Source of the DNA: Clostridioides difficile ATCC 9689 = DSM 1296
Lineage (GTDB): Bacteria; Bacillota; Clostridia; Peptostreptococcales; Peptostreptococcaceae
Length of the DNA stretch: 64,000 nucleotides
Direction: 5' to 3'
Assembly: GCF_001077535.1 (NCBI RefSeq)
Contig: NZ_CP011968.1
Location: 1,364,001-1,428,000 of the forward strand
The position numbers were made by a program, and so were the translations under genes. The notes beneath the pieces were generated by a model that saw only the letters and a list, made by a program, of their open reading frames with translations, did no database searches and was not told where the DNA came from. This document shows positions 57,209-64,000 of this stretch, one piece after another. Numbering within the stretch: position 1 is the stretch's first letter; each line of letters starts with the position of its first letter.

Positions 57209-57494
57209 TTTAACTCAAGACATGATGAATAGAAATAATATTAGCTTTAATGATGTTGATGGAATAACAACATATACAAGAGACATAAAAGGTATAGAAG
57301 TTGGAATTTTATTTAAAGAGAAAAAACAAAATGAAATTAAAGTGAGTTTTAGGTCAAAAAATTATGTTGATGTAAGTGAAATAGCCAAGTTATTTGGCGG
57401 TGGTGGTCATGTAAGGGCTGCTGGATGTACTATTAGAGATAGTATTGATAATGCAAAGAAAATGGTACTAGAGGCAGTGTTAAAATCAATTTAA
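57189..57494 (+). CDS. nrnA: NrnA, exon 2 (C-terminal DHHA1 domain)
   Basis: 101 residues, S224 to the stop, read in frame from TCA at 57189. It begins SKVSSIVLTQDMMNRNN and carries the DHHA1 substrate-binding motif AKLFGGGGHVRAAGCTI. A shorter product from an internal ATG (57222) is possible but has no ribosome site, and would lack the first half of the enzyme. It ends 12 bp before truB. Confidence 0.9.
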   Translation, partial: SKVSSIVLTQDMMNRNNISFNDVDGITTYTRDIKGIEVGILFKEKKQNEIKVSFRSKNYVDVSEIAKLFGGGGHVRAAGCTIRDSIDNAKKMVLEAVLKSI

Positions 57495-57506
57495 GGTGAC
57501 AGTAAA

Positions 57507-58412
57507 ATGAATAAGATTATAAGTATATTGAAACCCACAGGTATGACATCTCATGATGTTGTAAGTAGAGTGAGAAAGATTTTAAATATAAAAAAAGTTG
57601 GTCATACAGGTACTCTTGACCCAGATGCTTCAGGTGTTTTACCAATCTGTATAGGGAAAGCTACAAAAGTATGTGAAGTTATTTTAAACAAAGATAAATC
57701 GTATATATGTGAGCTTACTTTAGGTATAAGTACAGATACTTATGATGCTTCAGGTGAAATTTTAAAAAAAGTTGATGATTTTAAATTTAGTAATGAAGAC
57801 ATAGAAAGAGCTTTTGACACACAAAGAGGAGAGATAAATCAACTTCCTCCAATTTATTCAGCTTTAAAGGTAAATGGAAAGAGAATGTGTGATTTAGTAA
57901 GAAGTGGTAGACAATCTGAAATTACTTTAAAAACAAGAAGAGTAAATATAAAAGACATAAAAATACTAAGTATAAAAGGTAATAAAGTAATGTTTTATGT
58001 TGAGTGTTCTAAAGGTACTTATGTGAGAAGTATTTGCCATGATATAGGAGAATATCTAGGTTGTGGAGCTCATATGTCGTTTTTGAATAGAACATCTTCT
58101 GGTAAATTTGACTTAGATAATTCAATAACATTAGAAGAATTAGAATTATTTTATGAAAATAAAACTTTAGACAAATACTTATATGATATAGATTATGTCC
58201 TTGATTCGTTTAATTATGTTGTATTAAACCCTAATGCTATAAAATATTATTGTAATGGTGGCTCAATAGATGATAAAAGGTTTTTAAAAAATAATTTCGA
58301 TAAAGATGATGAATTTGTAAGAGTATACAGTACAGATAATTTCTTAGGATTAGGAAAGTTATCAAAACACAATAATACAATAAGTGTTAAAAGTGATAAG
58401 ATGTTCATATAA
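57507..58412 (+). CDS. truB: tRNA pseudouridine-55 synthase
   Basis: 301 residues. KPTGMTSHDVVSRVRKIL and GHTGTLDPDASGVLPICIGKATK carry the catalytic Asp. SKGTYVRSICHDIGEYLG is the second signature, and a short C-terminal PUA-like region follows. Makes the T-loop pseudouridine of all tRNAs. AAGGTGA precedes the ATG. Confidence 0.96.
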   Translation: MNKIISILKPTGMTSHDVVSRVRKILNIKKVGHTGTLDPDASGVLPICIGKATKVCEVILNKDKSYICELTLGISTDTYDASGEILKKVDDFKFSNEDIERAFDTQRGEINQLPPIYSALKVNGKRMCDLVRSGRQSEITLKTRRVNIKDIKILSIKGNKVMFYVECSKGTYVRSICHDIGEYLGCGAHMSFLNRTSSGKFDLDNSITLEELELFYENKTLDKYLYDIDYVLDSFNYVVLNPNAIKYYCNGGSIDDKRFLKNNFDKDDEFVRVYSTDNFLGLGKLSKHNNTISVKSDKMFI

Positions 58413-58434
58413 CCAATGTATTTAAAAAAACAAC

Positions 58435-58479
58435 AAAAGAGATAGTACTATAATAACTTCTATAGTCTATCTCTTTTAC
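58435..58479 (+). terminator. Intrinsic terminator after truB
   Basis: AAAAGAGATAGTACTATA pairs with TATAGTCTATCTCTTTT (one bulge), followed by a T-rich tail. Confidence 0.82.
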
Positions 58480-58542
58480 TTATGCTATAATAGTTTGTGA
58501 ATAAGTTAAGAGTAAATTATATTTTAGCGGGGAACATTTATT

Positions 58543-59472
58543 ATGGTGATTATAAAATCTATAAAAGAAATAGCAAACATAAAAGAAAGTGTCATTACCA
58601 TAGGAAATTTTGATGGTGTACACAAAGGACATCAAGTTCTTATAGGAAAAACAGTTGAACATGCAAAAAAAGAAAATATACAGAGTATTGTATTTACATT
58701 TGCAAATCATCCTGTAAATTACTTTAGACCAAACTCAACAAAAAATATTATAAGCAATGATGATAAAATAAAATTATTAGAAGATTTGGGAATAGATATA
58801 GTTGTAATCATACCATTTGATGAGTATATGACTAAAATACCTGCAAAGGATTTCGTAGATGAGATACTAGTAAAAAAATTAAAAGCTAAAAAGATAGTAA
58901 TTGGACATGACTTTACATTTGCAAGGGCAAAAGAAGGCAATGTTAATCTATTAAAAAGCTTAGAACATGAATTTGGTTTTGAGGTAGAAGTAATAAAACC
59001 CATCAAAATCAATGATGTAAGAGTGAGTAGTACTTATATTAGAAGTTTAGTATCCCAGGGTGATATGGCTAATGTCAAGGAATATTTGGGTAGAAATTAC
59101 AAGTTAGAAGGTTGTGTTATACATTCTAAACACCTTGGAAGAACTATAGGATTCCCAACGGCAAATATTGACCTTAAGAATAATATGCTCGTTCCAAAGA
59201 GAGGTATTTATGCTTCTATTGTACATATTGGAGATGAGACTTATTTTGGTGCTACAAATGTAGGCTATAACCCAACAGTTAATGGAAAAACTTTGTCTAT
59301 TGAAACAAATATTTTAGAGTTTGATAGAGATATTTATGGGGAAAATATAATTGTTGAATTTTTGGAAAGAATAAGAGATGAAAGAAAGTTTAATTCAATA
59401 GATGACTTAAAAAATCAATTGTATAATGATACAAATTATGTGTATGAAAACTATGTTTGCAAAAACAAGTAA
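58543..59472 (+). CDS. ribF: Bifunctional riboflavin kinase / FAD synthetase
   Basis: 309 residues. N-terminal FAD synthetase nucleotidyltransferase: TIGNFDGVHKGHQVLI, and VSSTYIRSLVSQGD as the ISSTxIR motif. The C-terminal riboflavin kinase domain contains GRTIGFPTANIDL and RGIYAS. Makes FMN and FAD, the former needed by the dehydrogenase at 2651. CGGGGA precedes the ATG. Confidence 0.95.
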   Translation: MVIIKSIKEIANIKESVITIGNFDGVHKGHQVLIGKTVEHAKKENIQSIVFTFANHPVNYFRPNSTKNIISNDDKIKLLEDLGIDIVVIIPFDEYMTKIPAKDFVDEILVKKLKAKKIVIGHDFTFARAKEGNVNLLKSLEHEFGFEVEVIKPIKINDVRVSSTYIRSLVSQGDMANVKEYLGRNYKLEGCVIHSKHLGRTIGFPTANIDLKNNMLVPKRGIYASIVHIGDETYFGATNVGYNPTVNGKTLSIETNILEFDRDIYGENIIVEFLERIRDERKFNSIDDLKNQLYNDTNYVYENYVCKNK

Positions 59473-59502
59473 TGTATGATAAAATGATTAAGGAAAATAA
59501 CC

Positions 59503-59542
59503 ATTACTCGGCATTTGAATACTCCAATCAATGCTTAGTAAT
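59503..59542 (+). promoter_or_regulatory. Leader hairpin before rpsO
   Basis: ATTACT-CG-GCATT pairs with AATGC-TT-AGTAAT around a 14-nt loop, 30 nt before the start codon. S15 represses its own mRNA through leader structures in several bacteria, so this is a candidate S15-binding site. Confidence 0.5.
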
Positions 59543-59575
59543 AGGCGTTTCTAAAAAAATACGGAGGTAATCTAA

Positions 59576-59833
59576 ATGATAAACAAATCAGAAATAATAA
59601 AAGAATATGGAAGAGCTGAAGGGGATACTGGTTCTCCAGAAGTACAAATAGCTTTATTAACAGCTAGAATAAACGAGTTAAATGGACATTTAAAAACTCA
59701 TAAGAAAGACCACCATTCAAGAAGAGGACTATTAAAAATGGTTGGTAGAAGAAGAAACTTATTAGCTTACTTAAAGGAAAAAGATCTTGAAGGATATAGA
59801 GCATTAATAGCTAAATTAGGATTAAGAAAGTAA
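59576..59833 (+). CDS. rpsO: 30S ribosomal protein S15
   Basis: 85 residues, one short of the commonest length. [48 protein letters not shown] are diagnostic. CGGAGGTAAT precedes the ATG. Binds 16S rRNA early in 30S assembly. Confidence 0.98.
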
Positions 59834-59847
59834 TTTCATTCTTTATA

Positions 59848-59880
59848 AAAAAGCAGGTATAGTGTATACCTGCTTTTTTA
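59848..59880 (+). terminator. Intrinsic terminator after rpsO
   Basis: AAAAAGCAGGTATA (59848-59861) pairs perfectly with TATACCTGCTTTTT (59865-59878) across GTG. The 190 bp beyond it up to the DegV gene shows nothing recognisable. Confidence 0.95.
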
Positions 59881-60072
59881 TAGTTAATTCATTATAAAGT
59901 AAAATAGTTAATAATAAAAGTAGTTTATATGTTATAAAAAATTATAAAATGAATAATATTGGGTAAGAATATTAAAATAGTATACAAATACATAATCAAT
60001 TTAAAAGGAAAGACAGGATAAATATAGAAATTTTATAACAGGATAATTAGTTGGAATAAGGAGGATATTATT

Positions 60073-60918
60073 TTGAAAATAAAGTTAGTATGCGATAGTT
60101 TGTGCGATATTCCAGATGAAATATCAGAAAAAGATTATATAGAGATAGTTCCACTTACAGTTATTTTTAATGATAGGGAATATATAGAAGGAGTAGATAT
60201 AAAGAAAGAAGAGTTTTATAAAAAAGTAAAAGAAATCAAGCAAATACCTAAAACTTCACAAGCTACATATATGGAGTTTAAAGAAGTGTTTGATAAGTTC
60301 ATAACAGAAGGTTATCATATAATCTGTATGACAGGGGCTGCAAACGCATCAGGAACTTTTCAAAGTGCTATGATAGCTAAAAATGATGTAAATGAAAATG
60401 AAAAAATACATATATTTGATACTAGAAATTTATCTCTAGGTAGTGGACAATATGTTATAAAGGCATGTGAACTTCTTGAAGAAGGACTGGGATTTGAAGA
60501 AATTATAGATGAATTAGAAAATACTCGCAGTAGTGTAAGATTGCTTTTTGCACCATATACACTTGATTTTTTAAAGCAGAGTGGAAGAGTTCCAGTTGCA
60601 ACTGCTTTGATAGGAAATATGTTAAATATAAAGCCTATATTTTTCTTTGATAATGGGGAAGCTAAGTTGGTAAATAAGGTTAGAGGAATAAAGAATATAG
60701 CAAGTAAATTGGTCGATATAATTTTAGAAATGAATGAAGGGTCTTTAGAAGGAAAAATCGTCACAATAGGTTGTGGAGATAATTTACACGATTGTGAAAT
60801 ATTAAAAGATGAAGTAAATAAAAGAATAAAAGCAAGAAGAGTATTATTTACTCGAGGAGGAGTTTCTATTTGCTCTCATACAGGGCCAGATATATTGGCT
60901 ATAAGTTGTTCTAATTAG
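60073..60918 (+). CDS. DegV family fatty-acid-binding protein
   Basis: 281 residues. CDSLCDIPDE and VPLTVIF begin the domain; KTSQATYMEF and TGAANASGTFQSA follow, and FLKQSGRVP and SHTGPDILAI close it, all typical of DegV/FakB proteins that hold a fatty acid for phosphorylation by FakA. No FakA gene is near. A TTG start follows AAGGAGGAT. Confidence 0.92.
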   Translation: MKIKLVCDSLCDIPDEISEKDYIEIVPLTVIFNDREYIEGVDIKKEEFYKKVKEIKQIPKTSQATYMEFKEVFDKFITEGYHIICMTGAANASGTFQSAMIAKNDVNENEKIHIFDTRNLSLGSGQYVIKACELLEEGLGFEEIIDELENTRSSVRLLFAPYTLDFLKQSGRVPVATALIGNMLNIKPIFFFDNGEAKLVNKVRGIKNIASKLVDIILEMNEGSLEGKIVTIGCGDNLHDCEILKDEVNKRIKARRVLFTRGGVSICSHTGPDILAISCSN

Positions 60919-61042
60919 TAGTAATATAAGGTTTTTGCATATATATGTGAATATAATTTTATATTGTTAATTTATAGTATTTTTGATAATATAGTAAATA
61001 GAGTGATATACGTGTTTTTTAATAAGAGGAGGACAAGCATTA

Positions 61043-63154
61043 ATGTTTGAACATAAAATATTTAAAATGGATTTTGCAGGAAGAGAACTTTCTGTAGAAA
61101 TAGGAAAGATTTGTGAAATGGCTAGTGGTAGTTGTATAGTTCGATACAGTGATAGTATGGTAATGGTAAATACAACTAAATCAGCCAAACCTAGAGACGG
61201 AATAGACTTTTTTCCTTTAAGTGTGGATTATGAAGAAAAATTATACTCTGTAGGTAAGATACCTGGAGGTTTTTTAAAGAGAGAAGGCAAGCCTTCAGAG
61301 AAAGCTATACTTACATCAAGATTGATAGATAGACCAATAAGACCTTTATTCCCAAAAGGATTTAGAAATGATGTTCAGGTAGTTGCAACAGTTCTATCAG
61401 TAGACCAAGATTGTACACCAGATATAGTAGCAATGATAGGTTCTTCAATAGCCCTTTCTATATCAGATATACCATTTAATGGACCAACAGGTTCAGTATG
61501 TGTTGGCCTTGTAGATGGTGCATTTGTTGTAAATCCAAACGCAGAGCAAAGAGAAAAAAGTTCAATGCATCTAGTTGTTTCAGGTACAAAGGAAGCAATA
61601 ATGATGGTTGAAGCCGGAGCTGATGAAGTTCCAGACGAGGTAATGCTTGATGCTATTTTATTTGCTCACCAAGAAATAAAAAAAATAGTTGAGTTTATAG
61701 AAGGTATAGTTGCAGAAGTTGGAAAAGAAAAAATGCCTGTTGAATTATACCATGCAGGAGAAGAAATAACTCAATTGGTTCGCGAATTTGCAACTGATAA
61801 GATGAAAAAAGCAGTTCAGACTTTTGAAAAGTTAGAGAGAATGGAAAATATGGATAGAGTTAAAGAAGAAACTTTAGCTCACTTTGAAGAAACTTTAGAA
61901 GATTTTGAAGATTTTGTTGGAGATATAGAAGAAGTATTACAAGATATAATAAAAGAAGAAGTAAGAAAACTTATAGTACATGAAAATGTAAGACCAGATA
62001 ATAGAAAACTTGAAGAAATAAGACCTATATGGTGTGAAACTGGCATGATACCTAGAGCTCATGGTTCAGCCATATTTACTAGAGGACAAACTCAAGTACT
62101 TAATGTTGCTACTTTAGGTGCTTTAGGAGATGTTCAAAAACTAGATGGGTTAGATGAAGAAGAAAACAAGAGATATATGCATCATTATAATTTCCCTGCA
62201 TATAGTGTTGGAGAAGCTAGACCATCAAGAGGACCAGGAAGAAGAGAAATAGGACATGGTGCTTTAGCAGAAAGAGCTTTATTACCAGTAATACCATCTC
62301 AAGAAGAATTTCCTTATGCTATCAGATTAGTTTCTGAAGTATTAAGTTCAAATGGTTCTACATCTCAAGCAAGTGTATGTGGCTCAACATTATCTTTACT
62401 TGATGCAGGTGTACCTATAAAAGATATGGTTGCAGGTATAGCAATGGGACTTATAAAGCATGATGGTAAGGTTGCAGTGCTTTCAGATATACAAGGTATG
62501 GAAGACCATTTAGGCGATATGGACTTTAAAGTAGCTGGAACAGAGTATGGTATAACAGCAATACAAATGGATATAAAAATTGATGGTATAGATAAAGAAA
62601 TTCTACAACGTGCTTTAAAACAAGCTAAAGAGGGTAGAATCCATATACTAGGAGAGATGAGAAAAACTATATCTCAGCCAAAACCAGAACTTTCACCATA
62701 TGCACCTAAGATTGTTAAAATGCAAATAAATCCTGACAAGATAAAAGATGTAATAGGACCTGGTGGAAAGATAATAACTAAGATAATAGACGAAACTGGA
62801 GTTAAGATAGATATTGAACAAACTGGGGAAGTATTTATATCAGGTATTGAGATTGATATGATTAAGAAAGCTCAAGAACTTATAAATAATATAGTAGTTG
62901 AACCAGAAGTAGGAAAAACTTATAAAGGTAAGGTAAGTAGAATAATGAACTTTGGAGCATTTGTTGAGATACTTCCAGGAAAAGAAGGATTACTTCATAT
63001 ATCTCATATAGCTCATGAAAGAGTTGCCAAAGTTGAAGATGTATTGAATATAGGGGATGAAGTTGAAGTTAAAGTTACAGAGATTGATGAAAAAGGAAGA
63101 GTTAATTTATCAAGAAAAGTTCTTTTACCAAAACCAGAACATAAAAATAAATAA
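61043..63154 (+). CDS. pnp: Polyribonucleotide nucleotidyltransferase (PNPase)
   Basis: 703 residues. Two RNase PH domains ([42 protein letters not shown] and [12 protein letters not shown]), a KH domain ([15 protein letters not shown]) and an S1 domain ([26 protein letters not shown]). Degrades RNA 3'-5' with phosphate. AGAGGAGGAC precedes the ATG. A terminator follows. Confidence 0.98.
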   Translation: MFEHKIFKMDFAGRELSVEIGKICEMASGSCIVRYSDSMVMVNTTKSAKPRDGIDFFPLSVDYEEKLYSVGKIPGGFLKREGKPSEKAILTSRLIDRPIRPLFPKGFRNDVQVVATVLSVDQDCTPDIVAMIGSSIALSISDIPFNGPTGSVCVGLVDGAFVVNPNAEQREKSSMHLVVSGTKEAIMMVEAGADEVPDEVMLDAILFAHQEIKKIVEFIEGIVAEVGKEKMPVELYHAGEEITQLVREFATDKMKKAVQTFEKLERMENMDRVKEETLAHFEETLEDFEDFVGDIEEVLQDIIKEEVRKLIVHENVRPDNRKLEEIRPIWCETGMIPRAHGSAIFTRGQTQVLNVATLGALGDVQKLDGLDEEENKRYMHHYNFPAYSVGEARPSRGPGRREIGHGALAERALLPVIPSQEEFPYAIRLVSEVLSSNGSTSQASVCGSTLSLLDAGVPIKDMVAGIAMGLIKHDGKVAVLSDIQGMEDHLGDMDFKVAGTEYGITAIQMDIKIDGIDKEILQRALKQAKEGRIHILGEMRKTISQPKPELSPYAPKIVKMQINPDKIKDVIGPGGKIITKIIDETGVKIDIEQTGEVFISGIEIDMIKKAQELINNIVVEPEVGKTYKGKVSRIMNFGAFVEILPGKEGLLHISHIAHERVAKVEDVLNIGDEVEVKVTEIDEKGRVNLSRKVLLPKPEHKNK

Positions 63155-63168
63155 CTTATTATATAATT

Positions 63169-63199
63169 AAAAGCAAAGTCTTAGGATTTTGCTTTTTTA
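63169..63199 (+). terminator. Intrinsic terminator after pnp
   Basis: AAAAGCAAA pairs with TTTTGCTTTT across a loop of about 9 nt, followed by further T. Confidence 0.82.
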
Positions 63200-63419
63200 A
63201 ATACAAAAAAGTAGATAATTTTAAAATGATAGTTATGGATGGCTTATAGTTCTTTTTCTGTCAGGCTTTACTCTTATAAAGAAGCTATTTAAAAGCTGAT
63301 TAATAGAGAGCTTTATTGATATATATAGAATCACTTAAGTTATATTTAGTGCATAAACAGAGCTTATTTTTAATAGTATTAAATAAGAAACAATTTGTAC
63401 ATAATTAGGGGGAGTTTTA

Positions 63420-64000
63420 ATGATAATGATGGTACTTAATAAGAGTAAGCTCAAAAAAATCATAATACTAATTTTAGTAGTGTTATTAGTATTATCAGGA
63501 GGGGTAATGGTATTAAAGTTATTTAACAACAAGCCAGTATTTAATTTATTTAATGGTGTAGATTTACCATATGAAAGAGGTACAAAGGATAAAAGTGGAT
63601 ATGTTGCATTAACCTGTAATATAGACCTTGGATGGGAAACAGAGTACGTAGAATCCATTTTAGAAACACTTAAAAAAGAAAATGTAAAGATTACATTTAA
63701 TGTAACTGGAAAATGGGCAGAAAAGAATAAGGATGAATTATTAAAGATAAAAAAACAAGGACATGAAATAGGTAATCATGGATACAAACATTTAGATTAT
63801 TCTACATTATCATATGAAGACAATTATGAGCAAATAGAGACCTCTAAAAAGATAATTGAAGAAATTATAGGTGAAAAAACTAAATTTTTTCAAGCACCAG
63901 CAGGTTCTTTTGGTCCAGAAACAGTAAAGGCTGCTAAAGCATTAGGGTATACTTCTATCAAATGGGATGCCGATACTATAGATTGGAAATACAAAGACCA
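63420..64000 (+). CDS. Polysaccharide deacetylase family protein (YlxY-like), 5' part
   Basis: 193 codons are visible; the gene runs off the window. An N-terminal anchor helix (IIILILVVLLVLSGGVMVL) is followed by a NodB domain. The usual TFDDG motif is TCNIDLGW, but the metal-binding HGYKH (in GHEIGNHGYKH) and FFQAPAGSF are present. Position just after pnp and this altered first motif match Bacillus YlxY. AGGGGGAG precedes the ATG. Activity as a true deacetylase is uncertain. Confidence 0.85.
   Translation, partial: MIMMVLNKSKLKKIIILILVVLLVLSGGVMVLKLFNNKPVFNLFNGVDLPYERGTKDKSGYVALTCNIDLGWETEYVESILETLKKENVKITFNVTGKWAEKNKDELLKIKKQGHEIGNHGYKHLDYSTLSYEDNYEQIETSKKIIEEIIGEKTKFFQAPAGSFGPETVKAAKALGYTSIKWDADTIDWKYKD

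Noticed and set aside
57222-57494. Separate small gene starting at ATG 57222
   Set aside because: No ribosome site precedes it, and the frame is open upstream to the intron boundary with good NrnA similarity. It is the second exon.

Overview
The window is low-GC, AT-rich DNA whose codon use, gene order and families fit a Firmicute of the Peptostreptococcaceae. It most resembles Clostridioides difficile: the topA-codY, iscR-iscS-iscU-mnmA-alaS and Acd-polC-rimP-nusA-infB order is familiar from that species. The species call is inference from remembered gene order and protein content, not from a search. Most of the window is conserved chromosome: DNA and RNA metabolism, translation, Fe-S assembly, sporulation and cell wall genes, generally in short plus-strand operons closed by clear intrinsic terminators. 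No rRNA, tRNA or CRISPR array was recognised.

Layout. 1-4030: 3' part of a class II ribonucleotide reductase, rnhB, an FMN-dependent dehydrogenase and a small helical protein. 4128-9943 (minus strand): a CarD-like regulator, then an ABC-2 exporter (ATPase plus two permeases) with its own response regulator and histidine kinase, arranged like the LnrJK-LnrLMN linearmycin system of Bacillus. 10127-16292: yraN, the comM-like yifB, dprA, topA, codY. 16399-22093: rarA, a GNAT protein, iscR-iscS-iscU, mnmA. 22186-28640: a T-box riboswitch and alaS, ireB, a large unassigned membrane protein, ruvX and a DUF1292 gene. 28922-35240: fur, a DUF457 membrane protein, RNase J, an alpha/beta SASP-like gene, dacF, and an AraC/DUF2000 pair. 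35538-43272: a site-2 protease, scpA-scpB, DUF2953-ytfJ, a MarR regulator with a leucyl aminopeptidase, a small unassigned ORF, a MazG-like protein and a sirtuin. 43487-49823: the autolysin Acd and PolC. 50027-63154: rimP-nusA-rnpM-ylxQ-infB-rbfA-nrnA-truB-ribF-rpsO, a DegV protein and pnp. The window ends inside a ylxY-like deacetylase gene.

The standout is at 55305-57188. An IStron (a group I self-splicing intron fused to an IS605-family TnpB element) sits inside nrnA, the oligoribonuclease gene, exactly 3' of a TTGAT target. Removing 1884 nt that end in a terminal G restores the nrnA frame and a 324-residue protein. TnpB has all its catalytic and zinc residues, but there is no TnpA. The 3' end of the element is at once the intron 3' splice site, the transposon right end and the expected 3' end of the omegaRNA scaffold. 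The first bases of nrnA exon 2 would be the guide, and the matching target is the empty, element-free allele. A 39-nt near-copy of this right end (34 of 39 identical) lies alone upstream of ruvX at 27766-27804 with no TnpB nearby. It looks like a relic or mini-element of the same family.
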